Source: Pagrus major
Lineage: Eukaryota > Chordata > Actinopteri > Spariformes > Sparidae
Reading direction: 5' to 3'
Assembly: GCF_040436345.1 (NCBI RefSeq)
Contig: NC_133221.1
Location: 4,791,663 to 4,855,662, forward strand
Length of the DNA: 64,000 nucleotides
Of the stretch, positions 36,437 to 46,732 are shown piece after piece; position 1 is the first letter of the stretch, and each line of letters opens with the position of its first letter. The position numbers and the translations under genes are program-made. A model generated the notes under the pieces. The model ran no database searches. It had not been told where the DNA came from and saw only the letters and a program-made list of their open reading frames with translations.

Positions 36437-36442
36437 AATAAA
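36437..36442 (+). terminator. smagp: smagp poly(A) signal
   Basis: AATAAA in gaagacaataaaacttg, about 670 bases after the TGA stop, followed by a GT-rich stretch. Confidence 0.65.
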
Positions 36443-37196
36443 ACTTGTTTTTGGACAAGTGTTATTATACAACCCGACCGCTTACAGTGATCTTTTAATG
36501 CATTTTGTATCCGTGATCAGTGCACAGAAATGTTTTCGAGCACATAGTACATGTTACACTGTGTCTGATAGATACACCTAGCTATAGTTTGTACAGTCCC
36601 ATACCATAAATCCCACTATTATTAAGCTTAAGTTCAGTTTTTGTCGACGCTACGTTTGTGAAATGATTAGATGATAAAATACTACAGTTACTCAATATAA
36701 GACGACAAACCACAGCTTGAAATGCTGATCATGGATAGGAAACAAAGCTCGTCTGACACCATCAGCAAAAACTGAATCTGAGCCTCATTAAGGTGTGATT
36801 TATCGTGGGCTGTTGGATCCAAATGCGTTTGATGCAATAAACTGGCAACTCGGTGTAATGCTAGGTGATTTTGACAGAAATAAACATCCATTTTTGACTC
36901 AATACCTTTTATATCAAAGTGACAATAGTTTAGCTGGGACTATTGGTTCTTTCATACAGTACATATACTGAGGTGATAATGACTTCTGACAAAAAAATCT
37001 TTCAGGATTTTGGTATGAAGGCTAAGCAAGTAGAAGCATCCACTAGGTTTATCAAACTATCCATTACCTGTGATGAATCTGGCAAGGAAAATACCACATT
37101 TAGTTATAACCACAACATCATAATAACCCACAAAACCCCAGATGTTATCTCAGATCACAATCTTGAAATAAATACCTCCCCTGTTCTGTAACATTG
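36443..37196. other. Intergenic gap after smagp
   Basis: No gene, RNA or repeat recognised. It leads directly into the Tc1-like element. Confidence 0.5.
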
Positions 37197-37198
37197 TA

Positions 37199-38172
37199 CA
37201 GTAGAGTCCAAAAGAGACCGCCAGTCAAGACACTTCTGTTTTGCATTTGTTTTGAACGTAATGCTGTTTTTCATCACTTTCATTACAAATGACAATAACA
37301 GCTCAACAGTTGTGAAAAATGTACATGAATTTCATAATATCTCCTCCTGTTGCTTTAATGACATCATGGACTTCACGAGTTCGTGTAATACCTGCAGGCC
37401 CAAAAGGATTTTGAAAATCTTTCAGTTTCTGGATCACCAGAATGAAAATCTTGCAGAATTCAGTGGACTGTTTCTTTACTTATAACGTGATAGACAATGT
37501 TCATTTAAGATAACGATTGTTTATGAGGAAAAATAAGCAAAAATAACACATTACAACAACCTAAAATGATCTTAAGAAGGTTGAAGAGATCCAGTTGTTG
37601 ATGTATTGTCACACTGCACCACAAACTCTGATCTTAACCCAAACTGAAAGTGACACACGACCGTACCACACATGCGTAAGAGTCCTGATGTTCTGAGTTT
37701 GACAAGCAGAATACTACTTATCCAGATTCTGTGGAAAATCTGCTGAGTTGTTGTAGGAATCGTACGCCTGCAGATTCCCCGTAGGCCTGACTCATCTTAT
37801 CCCAGCATGATTGGACCGTGTTCCACTGAACATTTACGGGGGCACTCGAAGATTGAGAAAGCCAAGCACCGTTTGACGTCACAAGAAGCTCGTTGGAACG
37901 CTGTCAAATCATGCTGCGATAACATGAGTCATCAGGTTCTACACAAACTTGTGGAGTCCATGCCAGATCAAGTGCATGCTGTCATTACAGCAAAAAGGGG
38001 GACATACCAAATACTAAGATGCTCCTAAATTCATCTACATTTTAAAAATATGTTACGTTTGACTTAACTTGTTAAGTTGATACGATCATTTTTAAGAAAA
38101 GAAAACATTATTACATTAGAAACAAATGCAGAAGTATTTTAACTAGTGGACTCAGGCTTTTGGACCCGACTG
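37199..38172 (+). mobile_element. Internally deleted Tc1-like transposon (974 bp) with TA target duplication
   Basis: The left end CAGTAGAGTCCAAAAG and the right end, in reverse complement CAGTCGGGTCCAAAAG, are bounded by TA on both sides (37197-37198 and 38173-38174). The inverted repeats continue for about 70 bases with cttctg...gcatttgtttt.aa.gtaat. Frame 37807-38028 (plus) ends with LHKLVESMPDQVHAVITAKR, resembling the C-terminus of Tc1 transposases (VESMP.R...VI.AKGG). The catalytic DDE core is absent and the element is shorter than a full Tc1 (about 1.6 kb), so it is non-autonomous. It fills the gap between convergent smagp and dazap2. Confidence 0.85.
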
Positions 38173-38227
38173 TATATACGAATAAAAATTAAACAAACAT
38201 GCAGCATTTCAAATTTCCAAAATAACC

Positions 38228-40889
38228 TTTATTCTAAACTTACATTTTAAATTTTAAGTTTAGTATAAAAAAGTTAAGTGCACCTAAGTTCTTTTTTTTC
38301 AAAGTATTCCATCTTTGACACTCATCTCCTTTAGTAATCTTAAAAGATAGAACGTGTACCAAAGTCTACCACATCACTTTAGTACATACATCTATTTTTT
38401 ACAAAATATTGTAAAGAGAATCCCTGAACTATAAATGTCCATAATCCTTCAACAAAGGGTGATCCATTTGCTGGCTGTGGTTGGCATAGCATCTACTGGT
38501 CAGCTGTAATTTACAGTACTTCATATTGCTGGGACAAAGCCACCATTATGCTGCTTTACAAACAATCAGAGCAGAGATGGATAAAAAAGTAAAAACGTAA
38601 CATTTGTTTGAATAATAAGTTAAAAGCTTTGATAGCTGTGGCCTCTTCCCCAGCAAAGCTGTATGAAATGGCAGCATGAGTGAGAGTAAATGAATACTGA
38701 GCCATTTTTAAAAACACGAGTGACACGTCAGTCACGCCCGGTGTAAGTAGGTTTGTGTGTGAGCTGATGAGAGAAGGTTCGTCTCATGGAATGAAGCACA
38801 TTTCCAGACAGCTGCTCTTTCTGACTTAAATACGGCTGAAATCGCTCGATGTTGGTTGACAGAAACAGCTTTTGTTTTCTGGCGGCCACAGCTGTTAAAA
38901 CTTGATATGGTGTGTCGGATACCCAGTGACACATCGACGCTACCAGACACCAAAAATGAAGAATATCTACACGTATATGTTCATGGTATCTATACTGACT
39001 TACCTAGTTTTAGATACTTTATTTAAGTTTGTAACATAACATATAAGGTAAAGATTGTAAAGAAGTTTTAAACCAGCACAAAAATGTCGTTTTAAATGAA
39101 CTATGATGATGACAGTGATATAGCCTCATTGAAAACGTTTGCATACACTTCCAGGCTACTGAACAACACGACACATCTTGTTACTTTCAAACTTGATGAA
39201 TTTTACTATCTTAAAATGTTCAAAAATCTCACAGCTTCCTTTTAAAAAGTCATGAAAACAGAATAAAAAAAAAAAAAACAGAGAGAGAGAGAGAGAGTAG
39301 CCCCTTATCTGCAACCACTCGGATTTGCTTAGCAGTGCATCTCAGATAAAAAGTATTTAATCAAATTTTTACATAGCAAAGGTGCAAAAGTATGCAACGA
39401 CTTAAAGATGCAATTAACCCACATAAAGTGACATTAATACATTAACTAACATGTCAAACTGAAGGTTTAGGTACCAACAATCTCATAACTGCATGATATG
39501 TTTGCTTTTAAATTGTGACATTTTAAATTTCAGGGTCACAACCAAACATAAGTGCATCGTCGACCAAATCTTTGGTACAACCAGCTCATTGGTTATACTA
39601 ACAAATTTATTAGCCTAACTACTCATGTCGATCACTTACATGTGGAGAAGTAATGAAAGAAAAAAAGAAAACACTTATATATTCAATAAAGTCTCCTCAA
39701 CCTTTAAAAATGTTGCCTAAAAACTAATGCTATCACAAAGGTGACGTTTTTCTACGGTGAATAAATACTTTACCAGATGTTACTCGTGTGAAAAGACAAA
39801 GAGAAAACAATGGAGAATAGTTCTTGAAATCTGCACAGTAAAACATTTAGTGTATAAACTCTGGGTATCCGACTGTGAAACAGAAACAGGAGACAAAAAA
39901 AAGCTAAAATGTTACACCAACCACCCCTTCCCATTCAACTTACTATTTGGATTTACTTTAAATTTTCTTTCCTTTAAGTTTACTGAAGTTAATTTGCTTT
40001 AAATAAGGGCTATCCCCAGTGCTCTTTGGCACTTGACTATGTTCATCTACAAGTTGCCCAACAAGGTACAGTAAACCACTTTAGATATTGCATGAAATCT
40101 TTTCTTGAATAATTTGCTTTTGCTTAATTTATTTAATTTACAAGTGATTTTAAAGACAACAAATGTGTCAGATTGACAGTTCACTGTGCAACAAATTTCA
40201 TGTGGTATTTTGGATACTGTGCAAGTACAAGACAATTCTAGCTAAAAAGCATCCAAGATGCTTAATCTTTTATTTTTTTTTGTGTATAGTCGAGATGTAA
40301 TTTCTCATGATCATCATACTGGTATTTACATGGAAATGTTACACATCTATTAATTCAACTACACTAAAAGTTTTCAAAAAAGACAAATGGAGATTTTTTT
40401 TTTTTTTAACGCTCTCACTGCAACTTTGTAAATGCATTTCACTTTTACCATAAAGCAGCTAAACTATATGATGCGGGTCTGATATTTCAACATTTCATTT
40501 ACGTAGCTTTACAGGTATACAAGTACATCTTATTTGTGATCCATTCAATTAAAGGAGACGAGGTCTCATGAGCAAATACAGATGCCTGAAAGAGGTCCAA
40601 TCTGGAATGACCAAAGAAGTTAGACCCAATGGAGAATCATGGAATGAATTCTACAACATTAAAAATTTGCATTTGTCCGTTTGTCCTCATTAATTTGATC
40701 TCTAGGTCAGAAGTGGAGTACTGTACCTTTAATGAGGGCTCTAAAATATTACATTCCGTTAGGTGATATCAGTATTGTGGCATGGCCAAGCAGCCTGAAG
40801 AGGGAGGCATATGGGATGGGGGAAGAACTGGGGCTTCGTTTGGGACGGGGACACGGTTTAGGCATGGAGGAGGACTTGAGGACTTGCTG
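38228..40889 (-). other. dazap2: dazap2 3'UTR (about 2.7 kb)
   Basis: After the minus-strand stop at 40890 there is AT-rich, repeat-poor sequence up to a TTTATT (AATAAA on the minus strand) at 38228-38233. Internal signals could give shorter forms. It includes a poly-A/GA patch at about 39267-39298. The end was inferred from the poly(A) signal only. Confidence 0.5.
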
Positions 40890-43874
40890 TTACCAGATGG
40901 TATAACCTCCACTGGATCCACCCAGGAAGAAGTTATTCTTGCGCTGTGTCATTAAGACATTGGCACCCTGCATGGCAGCCAGCTGAGCTGCGTTGGGGGG
41001 ATGTCCAGGAGGTGGGGGCTGGAGAAGGCGAGATACAAGCAGATTAATTTTAAATTTGATACATTCTGTCCTTACGATGACACTGCATCTCAACAACAGC
41101 CGAACTGCAATAATTATGTCTTCTTTAAAAAGGTGCAATATGTAAGAATTCATACTTCAAACGCACAAAGGGCAACATATGACCAGAGTAACCACTTACT
41201 GCCGCTAACTCCAGCTGCTGTTAGCTAGTTAGCCGAGTTATCCAAGCAAATAATAGTCCTATAAGTTTACTCTCTCTGAGATGGGGAGAACGGGCTGGTC
41301 AGCATGCTAACTTCAGAAGACATTTCCACAATTCAAAATACAGATGCCTTTGACATAGTGTCAGAACTGTTATCTTCACGTCGTGTTGAAATTTTTGGTA
41401 CATTTTTTATGTTTTAAACTGGCAAAAGTCAACTGACCATCCGTGTATAGATTGGTTCCTTGTAGGTGTTGTTTTCACTGTACTATCTGGTTTACTACGG
41501 GGCAGGATTTTTTCTGGAAAAGCGAATGTTGATTTATGTCACAAAAGGAAACTCGTCTGTCATTGCGCAACTAATTCAATACAGGGAATGGCATTGTTTT
41601 TCCTGGGGGCTATCACTAGGTAATGGTGGAAGAACTGGAATAACTGTGAAAACTCTACCCTGAAAAAGAAAACGATCCCCGCTGATGGAGGAGGCAAAGA
41701 AGGCGACGAGGGAGGGTGATAGAAACGTGGTGGTGTTGTGTCAAAGTCTGTTCCCCTGTTGATATGCATTTCCCCTTACCACTGAAGACATTCTTTCCAC
41801 AAGATCAGTAAGTAACAAAACCTGCCTACGTAATATACTTCCAGGTTTTACTCTGACTTTTCATAGCACCGAGATAAGGATTTCTAGGTCAAATTGGGTT
41901 TCTTATGGTTGTTTTTTGCTTTGGACAATAGCCAGGCTGCTAGCGGTAGCCATGTTGCATGTTACTGCCAACAGTAATATCACAGGCAAATGCTAGGAGG
42001 GGTTGAAGATAAAAACAAGTTGTCTATTTCTGCTTTAAAGTAAAATTCTTATATATTGCACATTTAAGTCAGTGAACTCAGTGGATACTCACTGGGATGG
42101 AAACACTGCTGCCTGCTGTGAAGCGAGCACCGGCATCAAAGCCGCCATCCACCATCACTGTTGAACCAGGGGGGTAAACAGCTCCCATGGGATAGTAAGC
42201 CATGGGGACATTCTGACCCACCGGCCCAACAGACATATGTGGCTGCATGGGCATGAACACCTGAGCACCAGGGTAGGGAGAGGACATCTGTGGCAACTGA
42301 CCAGGCACCTGAGGTGGAAGCACATATCTGGGCTGGTATATCTGCAGACACAGAGACGAAACGACAAGTTTAAAACTGTTAACATCTGTTTGCTGTGGGT
42401 ATTAATTGTGTTATCGTATGACAAATAAATTTAATAGTTACCTCAGAATATGCAGGTGGTGTGTCTGTGTAAGGAGGTGCCTGAGGAGACATTTGCATAG
42501 CAGGAGGGTATACAGGTGCAGTGCTCTGCTGAGGGTACACAGCCTGCTGTGGATATGAACCTGCAAAACAACATTTTACATTTTAAGCAAATCCTTAAGT
42601 CTTAACAGTGACTGACAGAGATCCAAGGTAAAGTGAGTAATGCTGTTTTTCTAAAATAATGTTGTGAAATCACAATTTCTAAGAACCAACACAACATGTG
42701 ATAGCGGGCAAGACAAAGATGTTATTTACTGTCAGGATAAAGCAAAGAATACCATGTTTTCAGCATTAATAGAAAAATGTTTTAATAATCAAATATGGAC
42801 GGCAGAGAAATTCAGCACATATTGGGACCACAGGTTAAACTTATTTTATGCTCTGACAAATGTTGAGGATACACAAAGTTGGTCAATTATTATTTTTTCA
42901 GGGCCAGGGTTTAAAAACTTTTAAAAAAATCATAAAACATCAAGTAAAACTAAAACACATCTAAATAGAGCTGAAACTATTAGTCAATGATTAGATTAGT
43001 TAATTGCCAGAAAACATATATTGACTGATCGATTAATCTTTTGACAATTTTTTAAAGCTAAAAGAAAAAAACCGAAAAAAAAAAAAAAAAAAAAAAAACT
43101 TGGTTCCAGTTTTGTCCATTTTTTTCAGGTCTTCTTTGTATCCTTGTCGGACGGAACAAGTCTCTAAGGCATCGCCAACATGCGGGGATCAATCTGTGCT
43201 TTTAGTCGACATTCATTCGCAAACTAATCAATTAGTTGAGGGGGAAAAAAATCGGTTGATTAACCATTAAATTAGAAATAACCCGTTATTTGCAGCCCCT
43301 GCGGCTTAAGTGCATGGACGTATGGCTAACAACAAAAGATCTGAGTGTGTTCAAAAATGGTGCATGTAGCTGAGTGTAAAAATTGAAAAAAAAAAAAAGA
43401 TACATTATGTACAAAATACGCTCACTGCGCGGTTTAATCTCAAGACACGGCGAAAAAACAACGACCGTACGATTCCTGAAACGCATTTCAGATTCTCACG
43501 CATGTAACCAAAACAGAAACAACATGTCAGCTTCGCCTTTAAATCTGCCTAATGTTGGAGTGAAGCTAGCTAACCGAATATGTGACCTGGCCACAAAAAA
43601 CCGGGGTTATGTAAGGTGACAGTGGATTTAACTGTTCGTTATTAACAGCCGTGGTGTTTTATAATTAACCTAGATGTCAAAACTCGACGTGTTTTGCTAC
43701 ACTTTCATCAGAAAAAGCGTCCCGTTTATTGCCACATACGTAGCTAAACGTGAAGTCCGCTCTCAAATAGCCATAACGGCAGGGTCTTCATCTTTAGTTA
43801 TAACGTCGGCGTCGCAGAGCGAGCAGCTGACTTATTACCCAAAAAACGTCCGGAGAAATACCTTTGTTGTTCAT
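40890..43874 (-). CDS. dazap2: DAZ-associated protein 2 (PRTB), complete
   Basis: Small proline-rich adaptor that binds DAZ, WW/HECT ligases and signalling kinases, and is found in stress granules and nuclear speckles. Minus-strand exons in order: 43862-43874, 42442-42560, 42093-42341, 40890-41018. Exon 1 is 13 nt (MNNK plus one base) before a GTATTT donor. Lengths 13, 119, 249 and 129 keep frame and give 169 aa (human 168 from memory). The PY motif PPAY is at about 39-42. The protein also keeps PMAYYPMG, VYPPGSTV, GGFDAGARF and the C-terminal PPNAAQLAAMQGAN plus GGYTIW almost unchanged. No membrane segment or enzymatic motif is present. Confidence 0.96.
41125..42067. mobile_element. MITE in dazap2 intron 3 (about 940 bp)
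   Basis: The left end AAAGGTGCAATATGTAAGAA and the right end, read in reverse complement AAATGTGCAATATATAAGAA, form terminal inverted repeats beginning in TTTAA/TTAA. The element lies between dazap2 exons 3 and 4 and starts only about 100 bases from exon 4. Confidence 0.75.
42965..43310. repeat. MITE relic in dazap2 intron 1
   Basis: Starts gagctgaaactattagtcaa, contains gactgatcgattaatctttt, and ends near tagaaataacccgttatttgcagcccc. These are the two ends of the ATTAATCGATT-type teleost MITE also seen near 33930 and 62095. An internal A run (about 43075-43098) interrupts it. Confidence 0.6.
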
Positions 43875-44110
43875 TGTTCTGGACTGATCCGGAGACTTGA
43901 GGAATATCAGATTTAACGGAGCTCTGCTGTGTCTTGTTCACGGCCTTATAACTGGTTACGGCTTCACAATCATTCACTTCCTTGTTTTTCAGGCTTCTTG
44001 TTGTTGTGGAAGTGGTGACGTCAGCCGTTCTCTATCTGTGGTACGGACGCGCGGCGGTTTGCGTGCGCGCGCGCGCCCCCTACAGTCGAGAGGCGGGAAA
44101 AGGGGGCGGG
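43875..44110 (-). promoter_or_regulatory. dazap2: dazap2 promoter with palindromic CRE
   Basis: TGACGTCA at 44016-44023 is a perfect cAMP-response element about 140 bases upstream of the start codon. It is followed by CpG-rich sequence (gcgtgcgcgcgcgcgcccc). Housekeeping-type promoter; the transcription start was not determined. Confidence 0.6.
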
Positions 44111-44340
44111 GGGGCGTTCAAGAGTGAATGAAGGTTGAAGTGTTAAAACTCCTGCTAAACACTCAATAATCTGACTTAACCTTTGAGCCAGGCATGTGTT
44201 CGCACGCACAGACAGTTGAATACACGAGGGACAAGACAAAGGTGTGTTCACTTTGAGAATATGCGCTGAAAAATCAATAAAAACAGCTAGATAGTTGACT
44301 TAGCTAACCTTAGCTAGCTAGCTGGCTAGCCAGATCAGTT

Positions 44341-44408
<68 letters not shown>
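44341..44408. repeat. (GATA)17 microsatellite
   Basis: Seventeen perfect GATA units with no interruption, about 470 bases upstream of the dazap2 start codon. Preceded by a run of tagctagctagct. Confidence 0.95.
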
Positions 44409-44409
<1 letters not shown>

Positions 44410-45780
44410 GACATTCAAAGGGTAGACAAGAAAAAAATAATAGAAAAAAAACCTCAAATAGCTTAATTAGAAACTGAAGTAAAACTACAAATTAGCCCAT
44501 ACTACTGTACAAAGATAGCGCCTGTTAATATACTTGTTAATAGGGAATCCAGGTCTAATTTGTCAGCCTAGTTTTGTCTTATTTATATAATTTAGCAATA
44601 CAATAATTTTATATGTGTTGCTCACCATAAATATTACACAACAGACATTTTTGACTCGTCATAGTAGAAAAACAGGTGTAACAGTGAGCCTGCAGGCACA
44701 ATACCTCTATTGTTCCGACTTTATGGTTTTATGTAAAACACTCAAAATATAATAGACCTTTTTCATGACGCGTAAATGATGTAAATGATGAAAAATGATG
44801 GCTGCATTGCCTTCGGGGCATTGTTTTTAGAAACACCTGTGCTTTTTTCTTGTACAAGTCGAAATGTCTGCTGTGAAAAGGCTGATTTAAAGCCATTAAT
44901 ACATTGGGTAAGTTTGACACAGGTCATGTGTTGATGTCCGAGTATTTACAGATACTACGTGCACCCAGATGCTGTTGGATGGAAGTGATTCTTTCATTAT
45001 GTCAGGATTCAGACCTACATATAATAAATTATTTTTTTACAAGATGAATAGGGCTCTCAAATGTTCAGCTTAGACATATTTACAGTGTTCAAATAAGTCT
45101 GTACTGAGAAAATATAGCTTATATTTATATGTTTGTAATCGGGCCACAAAAAAAAAACAAACAGCTGCTTTTCTTCCATCTTTTTTGTTGTTGTTGAAGT
45201 TCTTGGTTGAACAAAACACACAAAAACACAGCAGGTGAGACCGTACCACGCAGTCACAGTCACATCAGGCACAGGGGAAGTCCAGACTGACGGGATCCTT
45301 GAACGAGGCTGTTTTTTTATTCAGCTTTTCAATAAACTATAACAAAAAGCAAAGCGTTTCCTCTCCATGAAATTGCAGCTCAAGTTCAAAAACAACAAAT
45401 ATAAGAGCACTTTTTTTGTGTTTTTTAGAAAAGTTTATACAAATTTATAAAAGTAAACAGCTTGTGTGTCATTTAAGAGTACTGTGGGTGGGCAGAGAGC
45501 AGTATGAGGCAGCTGTTTGCATGTCAGCACAGTGTTTTTATCTGTTATTTCACTGTGTCTGTGCCTCACTCTGCCTCAGCTCTTTATTGGAGGTACGTCC
45601 CCTTTAAGAGAACCATGGCACCTCTCAAGTCGAGGCAGACATTTTTCAATGCAAGATTTTTCCTTGCATAAATTATGTTCATGACGTAGTGCAAAAGGCC
45701 AATTTTGTGGCAATTTTGTCCGACTTTACAGCTCGGATAGGGATTTTGTGAGACACGTGGAGGATTTTTGATGATCTGAA
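44409..45780. other. Intergenic sequence between dazap2 and pou6f1
   Basis: AT-rich spacer between divergent genes, with no gene or clear transposon recognised. The 400 bases that follow look more like regulatory sequence and are listed separately. Confidence 0.5.
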
Positions 45781-46150
45781 CTGTTGCAGAAAGGGCATCG
45801 TCATTAAATATTAAGAGAGAGAGGAGATCCTAACATTGCAAGCCCTCCTTATCAATGCAAATACCTCTTTTGTGTGCAGTCACAGCGCCTGTCTGGGAGC
45901 TGAGATGAATTTTTAATTATGTGTGACTGAAACAAACTGTGACAAGGACCTTTTATAAGAGCGGGGGATTACAGGAAATAAGCTGCGTTTACGCGGTAAG
46001 TTGAATATAATAACCCGAGTCTGTTGTAGCCTGCCGTTCGCGCATAGCAGCGAAATGGCGAGGAGGAAATGAGTTTTGGTTAATATGCAATGTTCGTAAT
46101 TAGCATAATTTATATATTTATGATAAAGAGAGGGAAATACATAATATTCG
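45780..46150 (+). promoter_or_regulatory. Candidate pou6f1 upstream regulatory element with POU and homeodomain sites
   Basis: The segment holds a perfect octamer ATGCAAAT (45855-45862), TTTTTAATTATG (near 45911), TATGCAAT (about 46084-46091) and GCATAATTTAT (46103-46113). The last fits GCATAAWTTAT, which I recall as a preferred POU6F1/Brn-5 dimer site. The clustering 600-900 bases upstream of the pou6f1 start codon suggests an enhancer or promoter, possibly autoregulated. Function is inference. Confidence 0.45.
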
Positions 46151-46732
46151 GTCTCTAGGCACGGGTCGAGGTGATTTCTGTCGCCTGTACTTGGTGGTTA
46201 GTGCTTGTCTCCAAAAGTGGCCGCCGCGGTGAGACTTTTATTGGGCAGGATGTGGGGGTGGGGAGCCCCATCAACACCCGCTGAAGTTTTGACAGATCCT
46301 CATTTCTAGCGGGGCATTGCAGTGGGAAATGCACCGTCGTGGATCTTTTTTTCGATCCGTGGTGAATTTGCTGCCACTTCGTGTCCACGATCAGCGTGTT
46401 TCAGCACGTTTTTCTGCAGCTTTTTTAGTGCAACACAGTTGTGGCCTGTTTATAGGCCCCTCCAAAATAGTCTGGTCCTACAATGACAGAAATAGCCACG
46501 AATAAAAATAAAAACTAGTCCTCTGCATGTGGGTCTGTTTTAGCCAGCATCTGCCCCCCTAAAAGTGGCCACCAACATGACAACCTAGTATGTATTTTTT
46601 TTGCCCCTCAAGTGGCTGCAAAGCAGACTAGAAGGAGTGGATTTAAGATAAATCTTCCAGAGTTTTGTTGACTCAGATGTTTGTTTACCCAGAATGCCAG
46701 GAAGACAGTGACCTGTGGTGGTGCAGCGAGCC

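Noticed and set aside
37807-38028. 73-codon frame considered as a small host gene
   Set aside because: It ends in a Tc1-transposase-like C-terminus and lies inside matching inverted repeats, so it is transposon remnant.
44341-44408. Regular repeat that might suggest a CRISPR-like or satellite array
   Set aside because: It is a simple 4-base microsatellite without spacers, and the DNA is vertebrate.
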